Origin: Oscillibacter faecalis_A | GTDB taxonomy: Bacteria > Bacillota > Clostridia > Oscillospirales > Oscillospiraceae | Direction of reading: 5' to 3' | Assembly: GCF_029218125.1 (NCBI RefSeq) | Contig: NZ_JARFXX010000004.1 | Span: 210,697 to 274,696, forward strand | DNA: 64,000 bases | Shown: piece by piece, positions 50,103 to 58,172 of the stretch | How positions within the stretch are numbered: the first letter of the stretch is position 1 | Layout of the letters: each line of letters opens with the position of its first letter | Notes under the pieces: model-generated | What the model was told of the DNA's origin: nothing | The model's input: the letters and a program-made list of their open reading frames with translations, nothing else | Databases searched by the model: none | Translations under genes and position numbers: made by a program

Positions 50103-50126
50103 CCCCCGCGCCAAAAGGCGCGGGGG
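50103..50126. terminator. hairpin between the winged-helix gene and the cysteine-rich microprotein
   Basis: CCCCCGCGCC-AAAA-GGCGCGGGGG perfect stem; weak T-run on the minus side. Confidence 0.7.
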
Positions 50127-50145
50127 TCGCTGCTATTTCAGAGAA

Positions 50146-50289
50146 TCAGCAGCCGCAGCCGTTATTGCAGCCGTTGTTGCAGCCGCAGCCGCCCCAGCCA
50201 CCGCCGCAGCAGCACCAGATGATAATCAGCAGAATGATGAGCCAGCAGCAGTTCCCGCCGCCACCACCGCAACCGTTATTACAGCACAT
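50146..50289 (-). CDS. 47-residue Cys/Gly-rich single-span membrane microprotein
   Basis: Too short for ordinary ORF calls and masked by a long antisense frame. Read 50289 to 50146 it gives 47 residues with 13 cysteines. MCCNNGCGGGGGNCCW is followed by one membrane helix (LIILLIIIW, residues 17-25) and then CCCGGGWGGCGC plus two NNGC repeats ending GCGC. AGGAGG stands exactly seven bases before ATG 50289, strong support for translation. Short proteins of this make-up occur in Clostridia under names such as 'high-cysteine HCB'; function is unknown. Confidence 0.82.
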   Translation of the reverse strand: MCCNNGCGGGGGNCCWLIILLIIIWCCCGGGWGGCGCNNGCNNGCGC

Positions 50290-50377
50290 ATCGGAACCTC
50301 CTATGAGATTGAGATGTAGACCGTTGAGCCGGCCTCAATCCATAGTATGCGGTCCTGTGGAGATGGTGCGGCGGAAT

Positions 50378-51463
50378 TTAAAGGCGCTCTGTGGAAACCA
50401 GTTCCCGGGCGCTGCGCCACTCGCTGCGGGTGAAAACGTCCAAGTCCATGAGTCGGTCCGCCAACGTTTCCTCGCCGCTGGGCAGCTCGGCCTCCAGCGC
50501 ATAGTAGGAGATGTACACCAGCTCCGCCCGGAGGAAGGTATCCGCTTGGAGCTGTGCCGCCTCACCCATTGTCAGCACACCGGCGCTGACTGCCCGAATC
50601 AGCGTAGAGGCAAGGTCAGTATTGGAGGCGGAGCTGTAGCCCATGGCCCGGAGAACGAACTCCGTGTACTGATAGGCGTTGACCGCTCCGGCAGGCCGGA
50701 AGGAGGTGGCGGTGTAGCCGTTGGTGTAGCCCTTTTCATAGGCGTAGCCCACGTAGCGCTCCGCCTGAGAACCCTTTTCAATATCCCGGAAGGGCGTTGT
50801 GCCGGACCACGCAAGCGCTTGATCCTCCTCACCCAGAACACGGATGAACATGATAAGGGCCTGAAGCCGGGTGGGGGCCGCCTCCAAATCATAGCCCGAT
50901 CCGCAGCCGGTAAAGGTGCCCTTGAAAAGATGCAGAGACTTCAGAGCAGCGGCCATGGCGTTGTAGTCCGGCCGGTCGGAATAGGTGAAGGCGGACTGCC
51001 CCTGATAGTCCAGCACGGCGGTCTTGGAGGTGACGGTAAAGGCGGCGGAGGTATCCTCGGCGACAAGATAGCGGTGTCCCACAGAAAGCGGCGCGCCGTC
51101 GGGAACAACGCTGCCGGTGGTGACATCCACCACAGCGCCGGAGGCATAGATGACCTGTGCACTGCCAGCCAGCAGAAGCGCTCCGGTTCCGGTAACGCCC
51201 TGAAGGGCGTCGCCCTCCTTCAGACGGACCTCCTGCCACAGCGCGGCGGAGCCGGCGGTCTCGCCATTTTCCGCCCGCTCACGCAGCAGGGCGTCGGAGG
51301 CGTCCAGCGCTGCGTCCACCCTTTTGTCTACAGCAACAGTAAAGGTGCCGTTGAGGTAGGAGAGGGAGGCCAGCGGGTCATCAACACCGCCGCCCGCGGC
51401 AGCGGCCCAAACGATAGCGGCCAGTCCGGCACCCAGACACAGCGGCAGAAAACGCTTTTTCAT
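50378..51463 (-). CDS. secreted S-layer-homology (SLH)-like domain protein
   Basis: 361 residues. A signal peptide covers residues 1-~22 (MKKRFLPLCLGAGLAAIVWA). An unknown beta-rich domain spans ~30-190, followed by SLH-like repeats from ~200: TPFRDIEKGSQAERYVGYAYEKGYTNGYTATSFRP and a further repeat with LIRAVSAGVLTMGEAAQL. SLH domains attach proteins to the cell wall. ATG 51463 follows GAGGAGAACCGCAG. It lies 14 bp after rex and is probably co-transcribed with it. Confidence 0.87.
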   Translation of the reverse strand: MKKRFLPLCLGAGLAAIVWAAAAGGGVDDPLASLSYLNGTFTVAVDKRVDAALDASDALLRERAENGETAGSAALWQEVRLKEGDALQGVTGTGALLLAGSAQVIYASGAVVDVTTGSVVPDGAPLSVGHRYLVAEDTSAAFTVTSKTAVLDYQGQSAFTYSDRPDYNAMAAALKSLHLFKGTFTGCGSGYDLEAAPTRLQALIMFIRVLGEEDQALAWSGTTPFRDIEKGSQAERYVGYAYEKGYTNGYTATSFRPAGAVNAYQYTEFVLRAMGYSSASNTDLASTLIRAVSAGVLTMGEAAQLQADTFLRAELVYISYYALEAELPSGEETLADRLMDLDVFTRSEWRSARELVSTERL

Positions 51464-51477
51464 CTGCGGTTCTCCTC

Positions 51478-52107
51478 TCAGCGGTTGGCGATTCGGTAGC
51501 TCAGGGTCAGGAGACTGTCGGCAAAGTGGATGTTTTCAAATTTCACATCCGGCTCGCTGCTGGAAAGCTCCACATTGGTAAAGTTCCAAAAGCCCTTGAT
51601 GCCAAGGCTGATGAGGCGGGCAGCCATATCCTGTGCCACGGACTGCGGCACGGTGAGCACCACAACATCAATGGTGTGGCGCTTGATGTACTGCTCCAGA
51701 TCGTTGACGGAGTAAACGGGAACGCCGTTGATGGCAGTGTTGATAATGTCGGCATCAACATCAAAGGAGGCGTCCACCGTGAAGCCGCTGCTTTCAAAGG
51801 GGAAGTTATTCAGCAGTGCCCGGCCAAGATTGCCTACGCCGATCATGATGAGATGATGGTCATTGTCCACGCCTAAAATGTGGCCGATTTCGGCGCGAAG
51901 CTCCTCCACGTTGTAGCCGTAGCCCTGCTGGCCGAATTCGCCGAAGCAGCTAAAGTCCTGACGAATCTGAGAGGCTGTGATGTTCATTTCCTGTCCGAGA
52001 GAGTGGGAGGAGGTACGGATAATACCGCGGCTGCAAAGATCAGTCAACTGCCGGTAATACCGGGGCAGGCGGCGAATGACGGCATCCGAGATATTCTCTT
52101 TTTTCAT
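51478..52107 (-). CDS. rex: redox-sensing transcriptional repressor Rex
   Basis: 209 residues. N-terminal winged helix with SQIRQDFSCFGEFGQQGYGYNV, then a Rossmann domain with the NAD(H) loop IGVGNLGRALL at ~90. Rex senses the NADH/NAD+ ratio and represses fermentation and respiration genes when NAD+ is high. A near-palindrome TTGTTAA-N5-TTGACAA overlaps its own -35, consistent with possible autoregulation. The SLH-protein gene follows. Confidence 0.96.
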   Translation of the reverse strand: MKKENISDAVIRRLPRYYRQLTDLCSRGIIRTSSHSLGQEMNITASQIRQDFSCFGEFGQQGYGYNVEELRAEIGHILGVDNDHHLIMIGVGNLGRALLNNFPFESSGFTVDASFDVDADIINTAINGVPVYSVNDLEQYIKRHTIDVVVLTVPQSVAQDMAARLISLGIKGFWNFTNVELSSSEPDVKFENIHFADSLLTLSYRIANR

Positions 52108-52194
52108 GTTCTGATCACCTGTTCAAAAAAAGATAACCGCTTTTGCGGCAAGGGAGCGGCTATTATATAGGGGCTCTCAATATTTTATAGTCTT

Positions 52195-52223
52195 AGTTTA
52201 GAATAAAATGGCGGACTTGTCAA
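52195..52223 (-). promoter_or_regulatory. promoter of rex with a degenerate Rex-box-like repeat
   Basis: Minus strand TTGACA (52218-52223), 17-base spacer, TAAACT (52195-52200). The -35 forms the right half of TTGTTAA-N5-TTGACAA (52217-52235), which resembles the Rex box TTGTTAA-N4-TTAACAA but has one extra spacer base. Confidence 0.65.
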
Positions 52224-52332
52224 TTTTTTTAACAATCATTTTTTGAAAAATCGTGACAGCAGTGGAAAAAGCGGAGGATGTCCGTTTTTGACCGGTTATT
52301 TCTGCTGCCGCTCATCCATGGCGGAGCTGGAC

Positions 52333-52371
52333 GAAAAAAGCATCCCCCGGCGCATTCTGCGCCAGGGGATG
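52333..52371 (-). terminator. terminator of the tct permease gene
   Basis: Stem of ATCCCC and GGCGCA paired with TGCGCC and GGGGAT, followed on the minus strand by six T. Confidence 0.8.
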
Positions 52372-52399
52372 AATAGGATTGGGGAATACGGCTGTACAT

Positions 52400-53635
52400 T
52401 CAGGTATCGGACTGAATTTCCTCGCCGCCGGTGACCTTCTTTTCAAACTTGGACATGAAGATGGGGGAGAAGATGCCGATGATGCACAGGCAGATCAGCA
52501 CCCAGCACACGGGAGAGGAGAACAGTACGGAGATATTGCCCTGAGAGCTGCGGGGTGCGTTCCGGAGGCCCTTTTCACCGATGGGCCCCAAAATCAGGGC
52601 CAGCACCACGGCGGCGGTGTTCAGGTCAAACTTCCGCATGAGATAGCCGATCACACCGAAAATCAGCATGACCACCATATTCTTGAAGTTCTTGTTGATG
52701 GCGTAGGAGCCGACGAAGCACAGCACCGCGACGCAGGGAATGAGGATAGCATCGGACAGGCGGGGAATCTGGGCGAAAGCCCGGCAGCCCATGGTACCGA
52801 TGGACAGCATGAAGAACTGCACCAGCACGAAGCCGGCGAAGAAGGTGTAAGTCATGTCGGCATACTTGGTGGACAGCTCGGGACCGGGCTGAAGGCCCTG
52901 AATGATAAGGCCGCTCATCAGCACTGCGGTCACGGACTCGCCGGGGATACCCAGCGTCAGGGTAGGAATGAGGGAGCCGCCGGTAACGGCGTTGTTGGCG
53001 GCCTCGGAGCCGCACACGCCCCCAATGCTGCCGTGGCCGAATTCCTCCTTGTGTTTGGAGAACTGCTTGGCGTTGTTATAGCCCATGAAGCAGGCGATGG
53101 AGGCACCGGCACCGGGGAGGATGCCGATGATGTTGCCGATGAGCCAACTGTGGATGACCATGGGGGCCAGCCGTTTCTTCTCCTCCCGGGTCAGGCAAAT
53201 TTTGTCGGAGAACTTCGTGACCTTGGCCCGCTCCTTGATCTTGGCCTCCATGAGAATGAAGACCTGAGACATGGAGAACAGGCCGATAAGGGCGCAGGTG
53301 GTGTTGATGCCTTCGGCAAGGAAAGACTGGCCGAACATGAAGCGCTTGGTACCGAGAATGGGGTCAAGACTGATGGTGGACAGCAGCAGGCCCAGTGCAC
53401 CGGACATGAGGCCCTTGACCATGGACTTGCTGGAAACGCCCGCGATGATAGTCAGGCCGAACAGGCTCAGCCAGAAGTATTCGGCGGACATGAACTTCAG
53501 CGCCAACTGGGCCAGCATGGGGGCAAAGAAGTACAGGGAAATGCAGCTGAGAAGACCGCCCCAGAACGAGCTCCAGCAGGTGGTCAGGCTCAGAGCCAGA
53601 GTCAGCGCAAGAAGGGTAGCAAAAATTCTTTTCAT
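52400..53635 (-). CDS. TctA-family permease with its N-terminus replaced by a lipoprotein-type leader (probable TctC-TctA deletion fusion)
   Basis: 411 residues. From about residue 22 on it matches tripartite tricarboxylate transporter TctA permeases: LYFFAPMLAQLALKFMSAEYFWLSLFGL, GNIIGILPGAGASIACFMGY-type segment, SIGGVCGSEAANNAVTGGSLIPTLTLGIPG. TctA is normally ~500 residues, and the first ~110 residues with their own G-rich pore motif are absent. In their place are 20 residues (MKRIFATLLALTLALSLTTC) typical of a binding-lipoprotein signal. No tctC or tctB is present nearby. AAGGGAGATTTAGT precedes ATG 53635. Whether the fused product works is doubtful. Confidence 0.8.
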   Translation of the reverse strand: MKRIFATLLALTLALSLTTCWSSFWGGLLSCISLYFFAPMLAQLALKFMSAEYFWLSLFGLTIIAGVSSKSMVKGLMSGALGLLLSTISLDPILGTKRFMFGQSFLAEGINTTCALIGLFSMSQVFILMEAKIKERAKVTKFSDKICLTREEKKRLAPMVIHSWLIGNIIGILPGAGASIACFMGYNNAKQFSKHKEEFGHGSIGGVCGSEAANNAVTGGSLIPTLTLGIPGESVTAVLMSGLIIQGLQPGPELSTKYADMTYTFFAGFVLVQFFMLSIGTMGCRAFAQIPRLSDAILIPCVAVLCFVGSYAINKNFKNMVVMLIFGVIGYLMRKFDLNTAAVVLALILGPIGEKGLRNAPRSSQGNISVLFSSPVCWVLICLCIIGIFSPIFMSKFEKKVTGGEEIQSDT

Positions 53636-54092
53636 ACTAAATCTCCCTTACATTTTTTGGGGACTGCAAAAAGCAGACCTCTACTACGTAACCTACGTAT
53701 TCTACGAAGAGAGAGGTGTCAAGAAAAAACTTCACAGAAATTTTACGAATATAATGTCAATATTCACAGCTCAACCATTTTTAACTGCTAAAAACAGAGC
53801 GAAAAACAGCAATATGCACAAGAATGCGGTACGGCGCTCTATAGTATGACCCATGAATTTAACGGGAACTTAACGAACACGGACGCACTGTATAGAAAAG
53901 GGTGGAAGCCCCGTGAAAAATGTGCTATCATAAATTAATTCTATGGGAAGAAACCAGCGCTTGCCGGAGAGACAGTATTCAATGGCTGAAGTGCAGTAGG
54001 GGCAAAGGTCCGTGGGTGACGTGGGGTTGTGAAAGCAGGACCGGAGCAGCACGGGTACGGTAAGCGGGGCGGACGGAGCAGAAGTTCGTGAA
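53636..54092. other. 457-bp regulatory gap between the tct gene and comEC
   Basis: It holds the tct promoter and tandem repeats (separate entry) near 53682-53722. Further right are an AT-rich stretch and -10-like TATAGT (53841 region) and TATCAT (53925 region) that could serve comEC. I see no convincing ORF, RNA gene or strong hairpin from 53950 to 54092. Confidence 0.5.
53682..53722 (-). promoter_or_regulatory. tct promoter overlapped by three tandem 9-bp CTACG repeats
   Basis: TACTACGTA, ACCTACGTA and TTCTACGAA follow each other at 53682-53690, 53691-53699 and 53700-53708. The minus strand has TTGACA at 53717-53722, a 17-base spacer and TACGTA at 53694-53699 as a weak -10, so the repeats cover the promoter. 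Phased repeats like this suit a cooperative regulator; no tctDE-type regulator gene is nearby. Confidence 0.55.
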
Positions 54093-56333
54093 ATGAGAAG
54101 ACTGGCTGTTTTTTGCGGCGGCTTTGCCGCCGGAATATTTGCCGCGCAATATCTGTTGGCAGTGGACTGGCTGCTGCCGGTGGGGCTTGCGTGTATCGGC
54201 GCAGGCGTACTTACGCTGCTTTTGCCCGCGCCGCAGCGGAAGCGTGCGGTACTCTGCCTTGTGGGCGCGGCATTGGCGCTGGGGTGGGACTGGCTGTATA
54301 TCCGGCAGGTCAGCGCGCCGATGGAGGCGCTGGCGGCCACCCGGCAAACACTGACCATGACGCTGACGGACTATCCCACGGAGACCCGTTTCGGCGCCAA
54401 GGTGACGGTGCGGGCAGAGGGGCTGCCGGGAAAGCTCGTCTATTACGGCGATTCGCCGCTTTTGCAGCTTTGTCCCGGGCAGCGGATGACGGAGGACGTC
54501 TATCTGCAAAGTGCCTCCCGGATTCGGGACGATGATGTGACGGTGTTCAACTCCAAGGGTGTGTTCCTGATGGCCTACAGCCGGGGAACACCCCGCTTCA
54601 GTGCGGGGAGTCAAAGCTCTCCCCGGTGGTGGCCGGTCCGGTTGGGACACGCTATGCAGGCACGGATTCGCACGTTGTTTGGCGGCGACAATGCGGGCTT
54701 TTTGCTGGCGTTGCTGACGGGGCAGAAGGGCGGATTGTCGGCACAGGCGGATGTGGATTTGTCCGAGGCCGGTGTGTACCATATTTTAGCGGTCAGCGGA
54801 ATGCACTGTGCATATCTCCTTGCGCTGGTGGCCTTTCTCACCGGGCGGCACCGCCGCAGACTGACTGCCGCCGTGGCCATTCCGGTGCTGGCGTTTTACG
54901 CGGTGCTGGCCGGAGGCTCGCCCTCAGTGGTGCGGGCCTGCGTCATGCTGAGTCTGCTGACCGCCGCGCCGCTGTTCCGCCGGGAAAACGATCCGCCTAC
55001 GGCACTTTTAACGGCGCTGTTCCTCATTTTGGCGCAGAATCCCTTTGCGGCAAAGTCCGTCAGCCTCCAGCTTTCCTTCGGGGCCGTGATGGGGCTGCTC
55101 TGGCTGACACCGGGGCTTTACCGTCTGTTGGCGGGGGAGAAGAAGCACGGGCGTATCTTTACGGTCATCGCGGCAAGTCTTTCCACAACCGTGGGCTGTC
55201 TGGCGCTGACCGCGCCGGTAAGCGCGTACTACTTTAAGACAATCTCCCTTGTATCTGTTTTGAGCAATCTGCTGTGCCTGTGGGCGGTAGGCGTTGTATT
55301 CGCGGCGGGCCTTGCGGCGGTGCTGGTGAGCTTTTTGTGGCTGCCGCTGGGAAGACTGGTGGGGCTGGTGCCTCGACTGGGAATCCGCTATCTCCTTTGG
55401 GTGTGTCACGCGCTGGTGGCGCTGCCATACCACGCGGTTTATTTTGACAATCCCTATTTAAAATATTGGCTGGTGTTTTTGTATGTTCTGTTTGCCGCGG
55501 CGTGGCTCCTGAGGCCCAGAAGCCGCCGGAAGTACGCCGTGGCGGCGGGCATGGCCGTATTGACGTTAGTGACAGCGATTCGGCTGGGTGAGCTGCGCTT
55601 TACCCACCGTATGGACGCAGTGGCCGTGGATGTGGGACAGGGACAGAGCATCGTTCTGAAATCCGGGACGCATTTTGCCGTGGTGGACTGCGGCAGCGGC
55701 AATTCATGGCGGGATGCCGGGTGCGATACGGCAGATATGCTGCTGAGCATGGGCTGCCGCTCCGTGGAGCGGGTGCTCCTGACGCATTTTGACGATGACC
55801 ATATTAACGGCTTCGCCCATCTGCTGACCCGCATCGTCGTGGAGATACTGATGGTGCCGGAAACGCCGGAAAACAGCGCCGCCCAGACGGAAATCTTAGC
55901 GTTGGCAGCGCAGTACGGCGTTGCGGTAGAGGTTGCGGCGGAGCAGACCATTCTGCCCTTCGGCAACGCGGAGTTGACGGTATTTCCGCCGCTGGGGACA
56001 AGCGGCAGCAACGAACTGGGGCTGTCCGTGCTGGCGTCAGCCGGGGAGGGGGATTTCCTCATCACCGGCGATATGGACCGGGCCACGGAGAAAAAGCTCA
56101 TTGAACGTTATGATCTGCCGGACATCGAGGTTTTGGCGGCGGGACACCACGGCTCCAAGGATTCCACCTCGGCAGAGCTGCTGCGTGCCTTGACACCGGA
56201 GCTGGCGGTCATCAGCGTCGGCAGCAATTCCTACGGCCATCCGGCGGAGGACACCCTGCGGCGGCTGGCCCGGGCGGGCTGCGCTATTTATCGGACGGAC
56301 CGGCACGGAAACGTGTATTTTTCATTTCAATAG
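54093..56333 (+). CDS. comEC: ComEC/Rec2 DNA uptake channel protein
   Basis: 746 residues. An N-terminal region with about two membrane helices and an OB-like domain (~60-170) leads to the Competence domain (~190-480): LLTGQKGGLSAQADVDLSEAGVYHILAVSGMH is its hallmark, followed by several membrane helices. The C-terminal metallo-beta-lactamase domain (~500-746) has VDVGQGQSIVL, the zinc motif THFDDDHINGF and AAGHHGSKDSTS. It moves single-stranded DNA into the cytosol and may degrade one strand. First gene of comEC-holA-toprim. Confidence 0.95.
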   Translation: MRRLAVFCGGFAAGIFAAQYLLAVDWLLPVGLACIGAGVLTLLLPAPQRKRAVLCLVGAALALGWDWLYIRQVSAPMEALAATRQTLTMTLTDYPTETRFGAKVTVRAEGLPGKLVYYGDSPLLQLCPGQRMTEDVYLQSASRIRDDDVTVFNSKGVFLMAYSRGTPRFSAGSQSSPRWWPVRLGHAMQARIRTLFGGDNAGFLLALLTGQKGGLSAQADVDLSEAGVYHILAVSGMHCAYLLALVAFLTGRHRRRLTAAVAIPVLAFYAVLAGGSPSVVRACVMLSLLTAAPLFRRENDPPTALLTALFLILAQNPFAAKSVSLQLSFGAVMGLLWLTPGLYRLLAGEKKHGRIFTVIAASLSTTVGCLALTAPVSAYYFKTISLVSVLSNLLCLWAVGVVFAAGLAAVLVSFLWLPLGRLVGLVPRLGIRYLLWVCHALVALPYHAVYFDNPYLKYWLVFLYVLFAAAWLLRPRSRRKYAVAAGMAVLTLVTAIRLGELRFTHRMDAVAVDVGQGQSIVLKSGTHFAVVDCGSGNSWRDAGCDTADMLLSMGCRSVERVLLTHFDDDHINGFAHLLTRIVVEILMVPETPENSAAQTEILALAAQYGVAVEVAAEQTILPFGNAELTVFPPLGTSGSNELGLSVLASAGEGDFLITGDMDRATEKKLIERYDLPDIEVLAAGHHGSKDSTSAELLRALTPELAVISVGSNSYGHPAEDTLRRLARAGCAIYRTDRHGNVYFSFQ

Positions 56334-56341
56334 GAGCAGTT

Positions 56342-57397
56342 ATGGCATACGCGAAGAAAAGTACGAAAAACGAGGCTTATCAAAAGCTGAAGACCGACCT
56401 GAAGGACGGGAATGCCCTTGGCAATGCCTACCTTTTTTACGGGGAGGAGAGTTATCTCCGGGAATATTATCTGGGACAGATGCGGAAGGCACTGGTCCCG
56501 GCGGGGTTTGAGGAATTCAACTATCACGCGCTGGAGGGGAAGGACCTGACCGCTCAGAGCCTGACGGAGATGGCGGAGGCCATGCCCATGCTGGCGGAGC
56601 GGACGCTGATCGTGGTCACGGACTGGGACATCTATAAATTGGGGGAGGACCAGCGGGAGCGGCTGATTGCGCTGCTGAACGATCTGCCGGAGTATTGCTG
56701 CGTTGTATTCGTGTACGATACGGTGGCCTACAAGCAGAATAAAACGGTGAAAAAGCTGTGCAAGGCCATGGATGACCATGTGACCGTGGTGGAGTTCAAG
56801 GCGCAGGACACCTCGGACCTGACCGCGTGGATCGCGCGGCGTTTCCGGGCACTGGGAAAGCAGATCGACCGCCAAACAGCGGAGTATCTTATCTTCCTCT
56901 GCGGCGGTTTAATGACTGGGCTTGCACAGGAAATTTCCAAGATCGGCGCCTATGCCAAGGGGGACACCATTACCCAGCGGGATATTGACGCCGTGGCGGA
57001 CCCGGTGCTGTCGGCGGAGATTTTCAAGATGACGGACGCTGTGGCCCTGAGCGATTACAATAAAGCTGCCGCCATTTTAGGCGACCTACTGAAAATGCAG
57101 GAGGAGCCCATCGTCATTTTAGCTGCGTTGGGGAGCCAGCTCCGGCGGCTGTATACGGCCCGGATGGCCATTGATAGCGGCAAGGATAAATACTGGCTTA
57201 TGGAGCTATGGGAAATGCGCTCGGATTACCCGGCCAAGCTGCTGCTGCAGTCCGCAAAGCGCGTCAGCGGACAGTGGTGCGCGGACGCCGTGAAAATGTG
57301 TCAGGTGGCGGACCTCCGCATGAAAAGCCAGCGGGGCGTTGACCCGGAGGAGGAGTTGAAGCTGTTGTTGGCAAGATTGGGGGCGGCCCGGAAATGA
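56342..57397 (+). CDS. holA: DNA polymerase III subunit delta
   Basis: 351 residues, AAA+-like clamp-loader delta: AYLFYGEESYLREYYLGQMRKAL (sensor/P-loop-like region without Walker lysine), VVTDWDIYKLGEDQRERLIALL, then DLTAWIARRF and a C-terminal collar domain. It opens the beta clamp. It begins 8 bp after comEC and overlaps the next gene by 4 bases; the comEC-holA order is common in Firmicutes. Confidence 0.95.
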   Translation: MAYAKKSTKNEAYQKLKTDLKDGNALGNAYLFYGEESYLREYYLGQMRKALVPAGFEEFNYHALEGKDLTAQSLTEMAEAMPMLAERTLIVVTDWDIYKLGEDQRERLIALLNDLPEYCCVVFVYDTVAYKQNKTVKKLCKAMDDHVTVVEFKAQDTSDLTAWIARRFRALGKQIDRQTAEYLIFLCGGLMTGLAQEISKIGAYAKGDTITQRDIDAVADPVLSAEIFKMTDAVALSDYNKAAAILGDLLKMQEEPIVILAALGSQLRRLYTARMAIDSGKDKYWLMELWEMRSDYPAKLLLQSAKRVSGQWCADAVKMCQVADLRMKSQRGVDPEEELKLLLARLGAARK

Positions 57398-57987
57398 GAA
57401 AAATCAAGGAAGTCATTGTGGTAGAAGGCCGCTACGATAAAAATACCCTATCCCAGATCGTTGATGCCACGGTAGTGACGCTGGGCGGCTTTGCCGTGTT
57501 CAATGACCGCGAGAAGGTAGCCTTTCTTCGGCGGTTGGCGGAGGAACGGGGGCTCATTGTTCTGACGGACAGCGACGGCGCGGGCTTTGTTATCCGCAAT
57601 TACCTCAAGGGTGCGCTGCCCCGGGACCGGGTGAAGCAGGCGTATATTCCGGACGTTTACGGCAAGGAGAAGCGGAAGCGCGCCCCCGGCAAGGAGGGCA
57701 AGCTGGGTGTGGAGGGGATGCGGCCGGAGGTCATTTTGGAGACCCTCCGCCGCGCCGGCGCTACGTTTTTGGATGAAGCGGCAGCGCCCGCCCCGGCCTG
57801 GACGCCTATCACTAAGGCGGATTTGATGGAGTGGGGGCTGGCCGGGGGTGCGGACAGCGCCCGGCGGCGGCAGGTGCTTCTGCGAAGGCTCGACCTGCCG
57901 GAGCACCTGACCGCCAACGGAATGCTGGAGGCGCTGAACCTGCTGGTGAGCCGGGAGGAGCTGGAGAAGCTGCTGCAGACGGAATAA
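57394..57987 (+). CDS. toprim-domain ribonuclease M5-like protein (DUF4093 C-terminus)
   Basis: 197 residues. The Toprim domain carries VEGRYDKNTL (catalytic Glu) and LTDSDGAGFVIRNYL (DxD), then a C-terminal domain GLAGGADSARRRQVLLRRLDLPEHLTANGMLEALN. RNase M5 (RnmV) matures 5S rRNA; this gene is RnmV-like, though in Bacillus it sits next to ksgA and here it follows holA by a 4-base overlap. Function as 5S maturase is likely, not proven. Confidence 0.88.
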   Translation: MRKIKEVIVVEGRYDKNTLSQIVDATVVTLGGFAVFNDREKVAFLRRLAEERGLIVLTDSDGAGFVIRNYLKGALPRDRVKQAYIPDVYGKEKRKRAPGKEGKLGVEGMRPEVILETLRRAGATFLDEAAAPAPAWTPITKADLMEWGLAGGADSARRRQVLLRRLDLPEHLTANGMLEALNLLVSREELEKLLQTE

Positions 57988-57994
57988 ACAGAAG

Positions 57995-58030
57995 CATAAA
58001 TTCCCGCCGATTTCACGGCGGGAATTTATG
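57995..58030 (+). terminator. terminator of the comEC-holA-rnmV-like operon
   Basis: CATAAATTCCCGCCG / CGGCGGGAATTTATG perfect 15-base stem with a six-base loop. Confidence 0.8.
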
Positions 58031-58044
58031 TAAAGGAAGGAAAG

Positions 58045-58072
58045 TTGACAAAACAGAAATCTCTGCTATACT
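58045..58072 (+). promoter_or_regulatory. promoter of the GNAT gene
   Basis: TTGACA (58045-58050), 16-base spacer, TATACT (58067-58072); about 100 bp before the start codon. Confidence 0.75.
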
Positions 58073-58172
58073 ATAAGTAGTTTCTTGGAGAAAAACACAA
58101 TTTGATATAAAAGAACCGACCATGCGGTACGCATAGAAGGGCTTTTAAGTATTTTTACTGTGAGGTAAGCGT

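Noticed and set aside
50165..51499. 444-residue plus-strand ORF over the SLH-protein and microprotein genes
   Set aside because: Begins with Gln/Pro-rich sequence that is the complement of the Cys/Gly codons of the microprotein and runs antisense to a protein with a clear signal peptide.
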